Assembly: GCA_949289155.1 (NCBI GenBank) | Contig: CASEMX010000007.1 | Coordinates: 1-64,000, forward strand | DNA length: 64,000 nt | Origin: an uncultured Parabacteroides sp. | GTDB taxonomy: Bacteria; Bacteroidota; Bacteroidia; Bacteroidales; Tannerellaceae | Reading direction: 5' to 3' | Shown here: positions 44,349-53,541 of the stretch, one piece after another | Layout of the letters: every line of letters begins with the position of its first letter | Numbering within the stretch: the stretch's first letter is position 1 | Notes under the pieces: generated by a model | Seen by the model: the letters and a program-made list of their open reading frames with translations, nothing else | Databases searched by the model: none | Told to the model about the DNA's origin: nothing | Program-made: the position numbers and the translations under genes

Positions 44349-45305
44349 ATGAAAGTGCAGACAATTATCAATCCGATAGCCGGAGTCGGCTCTAAACGAA
44401 AGATTCCGAAGATGATACAGCAAATGTGCGACGAAGCCGGATTCGATTTGACAATTACATTTACAGAATATGCCGGACATGCCAGCGACGTCACCCGGAA
44501 AGCGATAGAAAAAGGAGCCGATTGCATCATTGCAGTAGGAGGCGACGGGACGGTGAACGAAATAGCCCGCGCAATGTTACATACAAACGCGGTATTAGGA
44601 ATCATTCCTAAAGGTTCAGGCAACGGCTTGGCACGGGAATTGCATATTCCGATGGAACCTAAAAAAGCATTGGAAGTCATCGCAAAAAGACATTTGACGA
44701 CTATCGATTGTTGCAAAGCCAACGGGCGCGTATTCTTCTGTACTTGCGGAGTAGGATTCGACGCTGCTGTCAGCCAAAAGTTTGCCGGGGAGAAACGACG
44801 GGGCTCATTGACCTATATAAAAAACACTATCGAAGAATATCTAAGTTACAAGCCGGAAATATACGATTTGATTGTAGATGGACAGGCTTTGCAGGAAAAA
44901 GCATTCTTGGTGGCTTGCGGAAATGCTTCGCAATATGGGAATAATGCTTACATCGCTCCTCATGCCAATATACAAGACGGACAAATGGATATTACGATTC
45001 TCTCGCCCTTCTTGCCGATTGATATCCCACCTTTGGCGATTCAGCTATTTACTAAACGAATCGATAAGAACAGTAAGATACGGACGATGAAAGCCGCTTC
45101 ATTATCGATTATCCGCCAAAAACCGGGAGTAATGCATCTCGATGGCGAACCCATCATTGCCGACAAACGCATTGATATCTCCGTTATTCCCCAGTCATTG
45201 AAGGTGTTCACTCCGGAAGTCATCTCATTCCATAAAGAGGTCCATCATTTATTCGGGGAAGTCTCCCGCTTCTTTGACAAGCAATTGCCCTATATATTCA
45301 AATAA
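44349..45305 (+). CDS. Lipid kinase of the diacylglycerol kinase / YegS family
   Basis: A 318-residue protein. NPIAGVGSKRK at the start, the nucleotide-binding GGDGTVNEIARAM, GIIPKGSGNGLAREL and the C-terminal LDGEP motif define the DAGK catalytic family, which includes bacterial diacylglycerol kinases, YegS and sphingosine/ceramide kinases. It phosphorylates a lipid hydroxyl with ATP on the inner face of the membrane. It stands divergently beside serine palmitoyltransferase, so a sphingoid base or ceramide is a reasonable guess; the sequence alone does not choose between that and diacylglycerol. Confidence 0.85.
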   Translation: MKVQTIINPIAGVGSKRKIPKMIQQMCDEAGFDLTITFTEYAGHASDVTRKAIEKGADCIIAVGGDGTVNEIARAMLHTNAVLGIIPKGSGNGLARELHIPMEPKKALEVIAKRHLTTIDCCKANGRVFFCTCGVGFDAAVSQKFAGEKRRGSLTYIKNTIEEYLSYKPEIYDLIVDGQALQEKAFLVACGNASQYGNNAYIAPHANIQDGQMDITILSPFLPIDIPPLAIQLFTKRIDKNSKIRTMKAASLSIIRQKPGVMHLDGEPIIADKRIDISVIPQSLKVFTPEVISFHKEVHHLFGEVSRFFDKQLPYIFK

Positions 45306-45362
45306 AACGGCAGAGAACGGAAACCTATCCGTTTTACCATATATTTATAGGTATAAAACAAA

Positions 45363-45404
45363 AAATTCTTCGGCATAACTTTTTCTTTTTACGCCGAAGA
45401 ATTT
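45363..45404. terminator. Bidirectional terminator
   Basis: AAATTCTTCGGC (45363-45374) and GCCGAAGAATTT (45393-45404) form a perfect 12-bp stem with an outer AAAACAA/TTGTTTT extension. It separates the convergent lipid kinase and pncB genes. Confidence 0.85.
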
Positions 45405-45428
45405 CTTGTTTTATCCTATCTTTTCCTG

Positions 45429-46595
45429 TCAGACCAAGCCCAATTCGTATAAACAAGCCTGAACCTCTTTATCACTTCCGGTATGTTTGCCCAAATCATC
45501 GGAAAGCTTTATGCACTCCCGCCATTTTTGATTCGTATTCATCTTACAACGCGACAATTTCATCACCACATTGGAGGGCTTATACCCTGTATCATTCGTC
45601 AGATTAGTCCCGATTCCAAAAGCACAACGGATTTTTCCTTTGCAATAGTTCAATATCTTCAGCGATTTCTCGAAATCCAGTGCATTACTGAATATGATTG
45701 TCTTGGTCGTTGCATCGATTCCCAATTCCCGATAACGGGCAACCAATTGGTCAATAAACTCGAACTCATTTCCGGAATCGCAACGGACTCCGTCAAACAA
45801 TTTGGCCTGCTTCCGGCTGAAATTGGTCAAAAACGATTCGGAAGTGTAGGTGTCGCATAGAGCTGTTCCCAAATCTCCGTCATACACATTGACCCAATTT
45901 TCCAACGCCATGTAATTGGCATGTTTATATCCGAATTGCGCACCATGAAACATGAACCATTCATGCGGATGGGTCCCCATCATCAGCATATTATACTTCT
46001 TGGCAAAATGGCAATTGGACGTTCCCGTACAATAGCGGGCATGTTGCTTCAAATAGCCAATCACCTTGTCCTGTACTTCGAATGAAAAGCGACGCCGCGT
46101 CCCGAACTCTGAGAACGAAAGCCGATGCTCATTCGATATATCCACCTTTCCTCTCAACCGCTCCAATACCTGCTGCTCATCTGCCACATGCCCTAAGAAT
46201 TGGTTCCGCAATTCCGTGACTACAGCCAATAAAGGGACTTCATACAGAGTTACCTTATATAAATAATCAGTCGCTTCGATATGCAAATGCTGCTCTTCGT
46301 CCAAATAGGCAGTTACTTTATTCGGGTCGAACGAGAACGAAGAGAGCCATTCCCAATAGACCCGCGGCAGGAAACGGCAATGGCTGCACATATACTCCAG
46401 TTCCTCTTCCGTCAGACGTACCTTTGCCATATTCTGTATCTCTTCATTCAGCCGTTGCAGGAACTCTTCCGAATAGCGGGTATCATCCCTGTCCTTAAAC
46501 TCGAACGTTCCCATGGCATACGGAAATAATTTTACATAAGCATATGACGTCGTAAATTTATACAAATCTGTATCTAATATCGTATTCAAAATCAT
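45429..46595 (-). CDS. pncB: Nicotinate phosphoribosyltransferase
   Basis: A 388-residue protein starting ILNTILDTDLYKFTTSYAYV, the usual N-terminus. FSEFGTRRRFSFEVQDKVIG contains the conserved arginines, CTGTSNCHFAKKYNMLMMGTHPHEW carries the catalytic histidine region, and VRCDSGNEFEFIDQL, IIFSNALDFEK and FGIGTNLTNDTG follow. It makes nicotinate mononucleotide from nicotinate and PRPP, the entry to NAD by the Preiss-Handler route; the next enzyme, NadD, is encoded at 61.4 kb. It is monocistronic. Confidence 0.95.
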   Translation of the reverse strand: MILNTILDTDLYKFTTSYAYVKLFPYAMGTFEFKDRDDTRYSEEFLQRLNEEIQNMAKVRLTEEELEYMCSHCRFLPRVYWEWLSSFSFDPNKVTAYLDEEQHLHIEATDYLYKVTLYEVPLLAVVTELRNQFLGHVADEQQVLERLRGKVDISNEHRLSFSEFGTRRRFSFEVQDKVIGYLKQHARYCTGTSNCHFAKKYNMLMMGTHPHEWFMFHGAQFGYKHANYMALENWVNVYDGDLGTALCDTYTSESFLTNFSRKQAKLFDGVRCDSGNEFEFIDQLVARYRELGIDATTKTIIFSNALDFEKSLKILNYCKGKIRCAFGIGTNLTNDTGYKPSNVVMKLSRCKMNTNQKWRECIKLSDDLGKHTGSDKEVQACLYELGLV

Positions 46596-46702
46596 TTTCC
46601 CATCAGCTTTTAAGAAATTGTGCGTAAAGTTACATTTTGTTTTAGTGCAAGCCTATTTTTGGACGACAAAATTCATTCGCCACGAAAAAAGACAGGGTTC
46701 CA

Positions 46703-46733
46703 TTTGTGTATTCAAAAATAAACTTTACCTTTG
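46703..46733 (+). promoter_or_regulatory. Consensus promoter for tRNA-Leu
   Basis: TTTG at 46703-46706, a 19-base spacer and TACCTTTG at 46726-46733: a full match to the consensus, about 44 bases before the tRNA. Confidence 0.8.
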
Positions 46734-46776
46734 CAGCGCATTTGAGGGAAGATGCAACAATACAGAATGAAGAATT

Positions 46777-46860
46777 GCCCAGGTGGCGGAATTGGTAGAC
46801 GCGCTCGTTTCAGGTGCGAGTGGCTTTGCGGTCGTGCAGGTTCGAGTCCTGTTCTGGGCA
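46777..46860 (+). tRNA. tRNA-Leu (anticodon CAG)
   Basis: An 84-base class II tRNA. The acceptor GCCCAGG pairs with TCTGGGC (with one G-U), the D-arm has the usual GGCGGAATTGGTAGACGCG, the anticodon stem CTCGT/GCGAG encloses TTCAGGT so the anticodon is CAG, the long variable arm follows, and the T-arm has GGTTCGAGTCC. The 3' CCA is not encoded. A frame that opens at 46752 and runs through the tRNA is not the true start of the next gene. Confidence 0.97.
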
Positions 46861-46943
46861 CAATTCGAAAAGGTTGGTTCTCCGATGGACTAACCTTTTT
46901 TTATATGCAATATTATCCTCAACTTAATCGACGAATATTCACA

Positions 46944-48620
46944 ATGAAACTAAAATACATCCCGCTTTTATTGGCTTTCTCCGCACAACTCTGCCCAGCG
47001 CAACAGGAATGGCGCAACCCTTTGGACTTTCCTCTCCTGCTTGCCGGGAATTGCGGCGAGCTCCGTCCGAACCATTTCCATGGAGGAATCGATATGAAAA
47101 CGCAGGGCGTCGTAGGCAAAGCCGTACATGCCGTGCAAAAAGGCTATGTTTCCCGTATCTCTGTCAGTCCGTGGGGCTATGGAAATGCGTTGTATCTGAC
47201 GCATCCCGATGGAACCACGACGGTTTACGGGCATCTGGACCGCTTCGCTCCGAAAATAGCCGATTACCTTTGGACGAAGCAACACGAACAGGAGCAGTTT
47301 GCCGTCAATCTCTATCTTCAGCCGGAACAAATCCCGGTCGAAGAGGATGAAATCGTAGCGTATAGCGGGAATACCGGCAGTTCCGGCGGGCCTCATGTCC
47401 ATTTTGAGATTCGCGACACGGAAACCGAAGAACTTATCGACCCTCTCCCCTATTACATGCATCTGATTAAAGATACCCGCGCTCCGAAAATCTTAGGGCT
47501 GCTGGTTTGTCCGCTGGATGGCAAAGGTATCGTCAACGGGAAGACAAAAAAGCAGGAAATAAAGGTAACCCACGATGCAAAGGGTAAGCCTGTCGTTCAA
47601 GCGAGAATAGAGGCGTGGGGAAATATCGGGCTGGCTATCCGGGCGAACGATTATATGAATGAGACCGGCAATATCTATGGCGTGAAAGAGACTATCCTGA
47701 AAGAAGATGATGAGGTTATCTTCCGGGCCTATATCGACCGCTTTGGTTTTGATGAGAACCGGTTCGTCAATAGCCTGACGGACTATGCGCTTTGGAGCAA
47801 ACGCCGTATCTTTTACATGAAGTGTTTTGTCGAGCCGGGCAACCGGCTGCGTTTCTTGGAAAGCAGGAACAGGGGTATCATCTCCATCGATGAAGAGCGT
47901 CCCTACCATTTCACCTTCCTCTTGAAAGATGCATACGGCAACCAGACCCGGATGCAGTTGACCATCATCGGAAAAAAACAATCCATTCCGGAGGCCGATA
48001 CCGAAGGGACCGAACTGTTCCACTGGCATAGCACCAATCTCTTCGGGGCACGTGGCATCCGCATGAAGATTCCTCGCGGGAATCTCTATACCGACCTGAA
48101 TTTCGCCTACCGTTCGCGGGAGGAAGAGGGCAGGTTGTCCGCCGTACATATCCTCCATAACGAGCCGGTCCCGTTGCATCGCCAGGCTGATTTGTCATTA
48201 CGCATCCTGAAAGATACGGTTCCCAATAAATCTCAATATGGAATCGTGCAGTGGAAAGGCCAGCGGCGCAGCTGGATTGGCGGCACGTACCGGAAGGGAT
48301 GGATGGACGCCAAGATTCGGGAGTTGGGCACTTATACCGTTGCTGCCGATACGGTCGCTCCCAAAATCACTCCGCTCAACTCTTCCGGATGGATGACGAA
48401 GGGTACGCTCCAGTTCCGGTTGAGTGACAATCTGAGCGGCGTGGATACCTACAAAGGGACTATCGATGGAAAATTCGTCCTTTTCCGGATGAGCAACAAG
48501 TCAGTAATCACTTGCCGGTTGAAAGAGGAAAATCTTCCGCGGGGCAAGCATCGGTTGCACCTCTTCGTCACCGATGCCTGCGGGAACCGCTCGGAATATG
48601 ATTACGCTTTCACTTGGTGA
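46944..48620 (+). CDS. M23-family metallopeptidase (LytM domain), secreted
   Basis: A 558-residue protein from the ATG at 46944 (MKLKYIPLLLAFSAQLCPAQ, a signal peptide cleaved near residue 19). Residues about 30-175 form the LytM/peptidase M23 domain: HFHGGIDMKT supplies the first zinc histidine and aspartate, then YGHLDRF and GPHVHFEIRD with the HxH motif, so the zinc site is complete. The remaining 380 residues look like beta-sandwich domains and end in IDGKFVLFR...LPRGKHRLHLFVTDACGN, resembling Ig-like modules. It probably cuts cross-links of peptidoglycan in the periplasm. It overlaps the end of the convergent FAD oxidoreductase gene by 19 bases. Confidence 0.9.
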   Translation: MKLKYIPLLLAFSAQLCPAQQEWRNPLDFPLLLAGNCGELRPNHFHGGIDMKTQGVVGKAVHAVQKGYVSRISVSPWGYGNALYLTHPDGTTTVYGHLDRFAPKIADYLWTKQHEQEQFAVNLYLQPEQIPVEEDEIVAYSGNTGSSGGPHVHFEIRDTETEELIDPLPYYMHLIKDTRAPKILGLLVCPLDGKGIVNGKTKKQEIKVTHDAKGKPVVQARIEAWGNIGLAIRANDYMNETGNIYGVKETILKEDDEVIFRAYIDRFGFDENRFVNSLTDYALWSKRRIFYMKCFVEPGNRLRFLESRNRGIISIDEERPYHFTFLLKDAYGNQTRMQLTIIGKKQSIPEADTEGTELFHWHSTNLFGARGIRMKIPRGNLYTDLNFAYRSREEEGRLSAVHILHNEPVPLHRQADLSLRILKDTVPNKSQYGIVQWKGQRRSWIGGTYRKGWMDAKIRELGTYTVAADTVAPKITPLNSSGWMTKGTLQFRLSDNLSGVDTYKGTIDGKFVLFRMSNKSVITCRLKEENLPRGKHRLHLFVTDACGNRSEYDYAFTW

Positions 48621-50185
48621 TACACTGCCGCTGCGGCGTCGGCGCAACGCTCTCCGTCGATAGCGGCAGAGACAATCCCTCCGGCATAACCGGCTCCCTC
48701 GCCGCAGGGGAACAATCCGCGGGTCACGACATGCTGCAGGTCTTCCGCGTTTCGGAGGATACGCACCGGCGCAGAGGTACGGGTCTCGACGGCAAGCAGC
48801 ACCGCCTCGTTGGTCAGGAAGCCTTTCGATTTCTTACCGAAGACCTGAAACGCCTCGCGCAACCGTCCGGTGATGAAGCGCGGCATCCATTGGTGCATAT
48901 CCACGCTCACCACACCCGGCGTATAGGAGCTCTCCGGCAAATCAGCCGACCGCCGACCTTGGACGAAATCGCCCATCCGCTGGGCAGGCGCATGTTGGGT
49001 CCCTCCTGCCTGTTCGTAGCACAGCCGCTCCAACTCCTGCTGCATCTCCATGACGCATAGCGCATCGGCGGGGTTCCATTCCCGGTTCAATATCGCGGCG
49101 CAATCCTCCGGGCGCACCTCGACCACCATCCCTGAATTGGACCAGCGCGAGCCTCTATTGGATGGCGACATGCCGTTTACCACCACCTGATTCGCTCCGC
49201 TGGCAGCCGGAACCACAAATCCGCCCGGGCACATGCAAAAGCTATATACGCCTCGCCCTCCGACCTGCGTCACGAAGCTATACTCTGCTGCCGGAAGGTA
49301 TTTCCCGCGCCCTTCACGGCTATGGTACTGTATCTGGTCAATCAGTTTCGACGGATGCTCCAACCGGACCCCTACGGCAATGCCCTTTGCCTCCACGCCA
49401 TACTTCGCTTCATATAAATAATGGTACACGTCGCGCGCCGAATGCCCTGTCGCCAAGATGACCGGTCCCATGAACTGCCGGCCGTCCTCACACTCGATGC
49501 CGACCACCTCGTCGCCGCGCCGCACGAGCTTCGTCATCTTCGTTTGGAAATGCATCTCCCCGCCGCTCCGCAAAATCTGGTTCCGCATGTTCTCGATGAC
49601 GCGCGGCAGGCGGTCTGTCCCGATATGCGGGTGCGCATCATATAATATATTGGTACTCGCCCCATGCTGGCAGAATACCTGCAGGATTTTCTCGACCGAG
49701 CCCCGCTTCTTGCTCCTCGTATAGAGTTTTCCATCCGAAAACGCACCGGCGCCACCCTCTCCGAAACTGTAATTCGACTCCGGGTCCACCTTCTGTTCCC
49801 TCGAAATCCGGGCGATATCCCGTTTGCGGTCGCGCACATTCTTTCCGCGCTCCACCACAATCGGTTTCATCCCCAACTCAATCAGTCGCAGGGCAGCAAA
49901 CAAGCCAGCCGGACCTGCCCCGACCACTACCACCGGTTTTCCACCGCTTACGTCCCCGTAGGAAACCGTCGGAAACTCCGGCTCTGCGGGCAGCTCATCG
50001 ACAAACGCCTGCACCGTCAAATTCACCACCACCTGCCGTTGCCGGGCATCAATCGATTTCTTCAGGATACGCATTCCCAGTATGCGCTCCGCCGCGTCGC
50101 CCGTTTCCCGCGCCACCGCCTGTTTGATTTTCTCTGTATCCGCAGCCTGAAAAGGCAGCACCCTAAGTCGAACCTCTCGAATCAT
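48602..50185 (-). CDS. FAD-dependent oxidoreductase (uncharacterised NAD(P)/FAD dehydrogenase family)
   Basis: A 527-residue protein. An N-terminal basic domain (residues 1-90) of the type seen in this family precedes VVVVGAGPAGLFAALRLIEL, the FAD dinucleotide-binding motif. Further conserved segments are ESNYSFGEGGAGAFSDGKLY, VILATGHSARDVYHYL and LFPCGEGAGYAGGIVSAAID at the C-terminus, the last binding FAD. It resembles the widespread cytoplasmic family often annotated only as FAD-dependent dehydrogenase; the substrate is unknown. It converges on the M23 gene with overlapping 3' ends and starts next to array 10. Confidence 0.85.
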   Translation of the reverse strand: MIREVRLRVLPFQAADTEKIKQAVARETGDAAERILGMRILKKSIDARQRQVVVNLTVQAFVDELPAEPEFPTVSYGDVSGGKPVVVVGAGPAGLFAALRLIELGMKPIVVERGKNVRDRKRDIARISREQKVDPESNYSFGEGGAGAFSDGKLYTRSKKRGSVEKILQVFCQHGASTNILYDAHPHIGTDRLPRVIENMRNQILRSGGEMHFQTKMTKLVRRGDEVVGIECEDGRQFMGPVILATGHSARDVYHYLYEAKYGVEAKGIAVGVRLEHPSKLIDQIQYHSREGRGKYLPAAEYSFVTQVGGRGVYSFCMCPGGFVVPAASGANQVVVNGMSPSNRGSRWSNSGMVVEVRPEDCAAILNREWNPADALCVMEMQQELERLCYEQAGGTQHAPAQRMGDFVQGRRSADLPESSYTPGVVSVDMHQWMPRFITGRLREAFQVFGKKSKGFLTNEAVLLAVETRTSAPVRILRNAEDLQHVVTRGLFPCGEGAGYAGGIVSAAIDGERCADAAAAVYHQVKA

Positions 50186-50342
50186 ATTTTTCAGTTTTTC
50201 GTATGTTTACTTTATCCCTGTCTGTCAAAAATGCCCGCCAAGGTACGAATTTTTGGCTATATCCGCCAATCCGCCGCCCCAATTTCCTGTTATGGAACCC
50301 CTCATTTCCCGTTTTCAAAGGTCCCGCGTAGTGCGAATTAAA

Positions 50343-50846
50343 GGTTTTTCATTTTTCATTACTGAAATACATTCTGTCAGGAAGGTTTTTCATTTTTCAT
50401 TACTGAAATACATTCTGCCGGTAAGTACTTTTCATTTTTCGTTACTGAAATACATTCTGTCAACAATGTTTTTCATTTTCCATTATTGAAATACATTCTG
50501 CCGATAATGTTTTTCATTTTTCATTACTGAAATACATTCTGCCAGTAAGTACTTTTCATTTTTCATTACTGAAATACATTCTGTCAGGAAGCACTTTTCA
50601 TTTTCATTACTGAAATACATTCTGCCACTAAGGTTTTTCATTTTTCATTACTGAAATACTGTATGTCAGGAAGCATTTTTCATTTTCATTACTGAAATAC
50701 TGTATGTCAGTAAGCACTTTTCATTTTTCATTACTGAAATACTGTATGTCAGGAAGCATTTTTCATTTTCATTGCTGAAATACATTCTGTCAGGAAGCAT
50801 TTTTCATTTTTCATTACTGAAATACATTCTGTCAGTAATATTTTTC
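50343..50846. repeat. Palindromic tandem array, 12 units of 41-42 bp (array 10)
   Basis: The core TTTCA-ttac-TGAAATAC occurs 12 times, with the CTGAAATAC start at 50362, 50403, 50445, 50486, 50527, 50569, 50610, 50651, 50692, 50734, 50775 and 50817; steps are 41 or 42. The linker alternates between ATTCTGTCAGGAAG, ATTCTGCCGGTAAG and TGTATGTCAGGAAG types. A one-base change in T-run length (TTTTTCATTTTTCA or TTTTCATTTTCA) accounts for the 41/42 variation. It lies between the divergent FAD oxidoreductase and propeller genes. The remainder of 50186-50990 holds only the promoter for the propeller gene. Confidence 0.95.
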
Positions 50847-50956
50847 AATTTTTCTTCCCATCGAACAGTTCGACAGCTCTGTTTTTCCAAAATGAAGGGG
50901 AAAGGGGACGGCGGAAAAAAGAGATTGAGGTGAAACGGTCCTTCTGCTTTTATCTG

Positions 50957-50964
50957 TATATTTG
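50957..50964 (+). promoter_or_regulatory. -7 promoter box for the propeller protein gene
   Basis: TATATTTG, 27 bases before the ATG; no clear -33 TTTG. Confidence 0.45.
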
Positions 50965-50990
50965 CTGCAGGAATTTCAAAAGGAAAAGTC

Positions 50991-52022
50991 ATGAAGAAAA
51001 AGAGTGTCATCATTGTTTTGCTGTTTGTCACCGTCTGCATTTGGCATGGCGTGGAGCGGCTCGCCCTTCAGAGCCGGGACCAGCTTTGGCGCGACGGACA
51101 ACTGTCGGAAATCGCACAAGAGGTGGTTGCCATTCCGCTGCGGGCAGCGGGGATGCAGTTGACGGAGGTGCGGAATCTGTCGCGCGAAGGAAACGACCTG
51201 TTCCTGATTAGCCGGGAGCGGCTGTATCGCTTCGACATGCAGGGGCGGCTGGTCTGCCCTATCACGCAGCCGGGGCAAATCCGGGTGGCACACTATATGA
51301 TTGACGCCGCGCACAGGCAACTCATCGTGCTGGGCAATGCGGACGAGGTGCACTATTATGATTTCGACGGGAATTTGCTGATGGCAACGCGGCTGGACGA
51401 CCGGCGGGAGGGCTACCAAGTGCTCGCTGCCCTGCTGCACCGCGACCGCATCTATCTGATAGAGAAAACCAGCGAGGCGACCGACGGGGAGAGCCGCCGG
51501 AGCGTGAAATGCCAAGTGACGACCTACGACACCCTGTTCAATGCCTTGGAAACGCGGGAGCTTTCCCAAGAGCCCCTGACGCAACCGCACTATACCTTCC
51601 CGCTCTACAATCTGCATCTGAATATCCTTCCGGACGGGGAAATCTATGGCTACTCCCACCCTTCGGAACCGGAGTATCTGTTGGGCGACACCCTCGCCCT
51701 CGCGCACAAAGAGAAGGAAACCGCGCAGGGAAGCGTCCCGCTCTATCCGCTCCAAATAGGCGAACGGTACTGGCTCGCCTGCAACCGGCGATTGGAATCG
51801 CAGGCCTATCTCTATTGCTGGGACAGCCGCCGGAACCGGGGTTGGCAGCTACAGAAGGGTTTCGAAGATGATTTTTACCATACCGGCTACGTGACCGAAC
51901 TGCTGCCGATGGATGCCGGAGGGGATTCCTATTATTATTGTAAAGCGGGGAATGAAACAGGCGGGGATTTCCCGGAGGCAAAGGATTCGACCGTGGTGTT
52001 TATCGTGAATCTGAAAGGATAG
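50991..52022 (+). CDS. Exported 6-bladed beta-propeller-like protein
   Basis: A 343-residue protein with an N-terminal hydrophobic signal or anchor (residues 5-20). The rest shows repeated strand patterns: LSREGNDLFLISRERLYRFD, then AHYMIDAAHRQLIVLGNADE with VHYYDFDGNLL, consistent with a 6-bladed propeller of the type common in Bacteroidetes envelope proteins. No catalytic motif is evident and I do not recognise a specific family member. It is preceded by array 10 and its own -7 box and converges on mutY, overlapping its end by 23 bases. Confidence 0.65.
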   Translation: MKKKSVIIVLLFVTVCIWHGVERLALQSRDQLWRDGQLSEIAQEVVAIPLRAAGMQLTEVRNLSREGNDLFLISRERLYRFDMQGRLVCPITQPGQIRVAHYMIDAAHRQLIVLGNADEVHYYDFDGNLLMATRLDDRREGYQVLAALLHRDRIYLIEKTSEATDGESRRSVKCQVTTYDTLFNALETRELSQEPLTQPHYTFPLYNLHLNILPDGEIYGYSHPSEPEYLLGDTLALAHKEKETAQGSVPLYPLQIGERYWLACNRRLESQAYLYCWDSRRNRGWQLQKGFEDDFYHTGYVTELLPMDAGGDSYYYCKAGNETGGDFPEAKDSTVVFIVNLKG

Positions 52023-53076
52023 CCCCAAGCTTACGGAGCAATACGGGAGCGGCAAAATCGTCCAACTCGCCGACAGCTACCGGACGGTAACGCGTAGACA
52101 AACCGCCCTCGCTGTCCACTTCGACCAGATAGCCTGTCGCCAAGAGGACCTGATGCGAGAGGACATGCCGCAGCTCCGGCGTCCGCTTCCGGATATGCAC
52201 CCTTCCGCAGCCCTCGAAAATGCGGGCGACCTCCTCCCGACGCAGCAGTTCATCTGCATCGCACGCCGACTCGGTCTCGACCAACGGGAATTCATACAGT
52301 CCCTGCCAGATATCCCCCTCCGCCCGACGATGCAGCCAAGTCATACCATTATATAATATATAGAAGTAATGGAAATAGCGCGTCCGCGACTTTCCCTTCT
52401 TCTGCCGCACGGGATAAAGTTGCGTCTCATGCCGGGCAAAGGCGCTGCAAACCTCGGAGAGCGGACAAACCTCGCACGACGGATTGCGCGGCGTGCAGAC
52501 CAATGCCCCCAGCTCCATGATGGCCTGATTATATACTCCCGCCTCTTCCGGCAGAAGCGACTCCGCCGCCGCCGCGAACTGCTTCTTTCCTTCCGCCGTA
52601 TCCATCGGAACATCGATAGCCAGCAACCGTCCCAACACCCGGTAAACGTTCCCGTCCACCACGGCATAACGCATTCCGTAAGCAAAAGAGACAATCGCCG
52701 CCGCGGTATAATCGCCGATGCCTTTCAAAGCCCTCACCTCCTCGTAGGAGCGAGGAAACTCACCCCCGTAATGCTCCGCCATGTATTTTGCCGCAGCATG
52801 CAGGTTCCGCGCCCTACTGTAATAGCCCAGCCCCTGCCAATAGCGCAGAACCTCGTCTTCGGACGCTGCGGCAAGTGAAGATATGTCCGGAAACCGCCTG
52901 ACGAAGCGGCGGAAGTAATCCAACCCCTGCGCGACACGCGTCTGCTGTAAAATAATCTCTGAAATCCAAATGATATAAGGGTCCGAAGAATGCCGCCACG
53001 GAAGGTCGCGTTTGTTCGCTTCATACCACGCTATCAGTCTCTCGCTCACGAATAAATGATAATTTTCATCTGCCAT
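52000..53076 (-). CDS. mutY: A/G-specific adenine glycosylase
   Basis: A 358-residue protein starting at the ATG at 53076; AAGGAGAT seven bases upstream is one of the few strong Shine-Dalgarno matches here and decides the start over an upstream frame. LPWRHSSDPYIIWISEIILQ contains the catalytic glutamate (SEIILQQT), the HhH is LKGIGDYTAAAIVSFAYG, the catalytic aspartate is in VVDGNVYRVLGRL, and the 4Fe-4S cysteines are CTPRNPSCEVCPLSEVC. A C-terminal Nudix-like domain (about residues 230-350) recognises 8-oxoG. It removes adenine opposite 8-oxoguanine. The 3' end overlaps the convergent propeller gene. Confidence 0.95.
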   Translation of the reverse strand: MADENYHLFVSERLIAWYEANKRDLPWRHSSDPYIIWISEIILQQTRVAQGLDYFRRFVRRFPDISSLAAASEDEVLRYWQGLGYYSRARNLHAAAKYMAEHYGGEFPRSYEEVRALKGIGDYTAAAIVSFAYGMRYAVVDGNVYRVLGRLLAIDVPMDTAEGKKQFAAAAESLLPEEAGVYNQAIMELGALVCTPRNPSCEVCPLSEVCSAFARHETQLYPVRQKKGKSRTRYFHYFYILYNGMTWLHRRAEGDIWQGLYEFPLVETESACDADELLRREEVARIFEGCGRVHIRKRTPELRHVLSHQVLLATGYLVEVDSEGGLSTRYRPVAVGELDDFAAPVLLRKLGAILSDSR

Positions 53077-53157
53077 ACAAATCTCCTTAACTGATTGAAT
53101 ACTGCAAACATACGCAGATTCGACCAAAGCGCCTACGCATTTTTTATAAAAAATTAC

Positions 53158-53188
53158 TTCGCCACTTCAAGAAAAAGCTATATATTTG
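53158..53188 (+). promoter_or_regulatory. Promoter for the HU-like gene
   Basis: TTCG at 53158-53161, 19 bases, then TATATTTG at 53181-53188; about 41 bases before the ATG. Confidence 0.55.
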
Positions 53189-53229
53189 CATTCCAAAAAT
53201 TTAAAGTCAATCATTTAATAATTATAGAC

Positions 53230-53502
53230 ATGACAAAAGCAGATATTGTTAACGAGATTTCAAAGAGTACTGGAATCGACAAACAGACAGTCTTAACAAG
53301 CATTGAATCATTCATGGAGACTGTAAAAGGCTCATTAGCAAAAAATGAAAATGTATATTTGAGAGGGTTCGGTAGTTTCATCGTAAAGAAAAGAGCACAA
53401 AAGACAGCTCGCAACATCTCGAAAAATACAACAATCATCATTCCGGAACACAATATTCCTTCATTCAAACCGGCTAAGACCTTTATGAATGATGTGAAAT
53501 AA
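53230..53502 (+). CDS. HU/IHF-family DNA-binding protein
   Basis: A 90-residue protein, the standard size, starting at the ATG at 53230 (MTKADIVNEISKSTG); an upstream open frame overlaps the promoter. The N-terminal helices are followed by ENVYLRGFGSFIVKKRAQKT-ARN, the HU/IHF signature, with the arm motif ARNISKNTTIIIPEHNIPSF in which the proline (IIIPEHNIP) inserts into DNA. It bends or coats DNA as a dimer. It is cotranscribed with a small bS22-like gene 39 bases downstream. Confidence 0.95.
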   Translation: MTKADIVNEISKSTGIDKQTVLTSIESFMETVKGSLAKNENVYLRGFGSFIVKKRAQKTARNISKNTTIIIPEHNIPSFKPAKTFMNDVK

Positions 53503-53541
53503 ATAAATAATAATACGTTTAATCTTTAAATTTTTATTGCA

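Noticed and set aside
46752-46943. N-terminal extension of the M23 peptidase
   Set aside because: The frame passes through tRNA-Leu; a clear signal peptide begins at the ATG at 46944.
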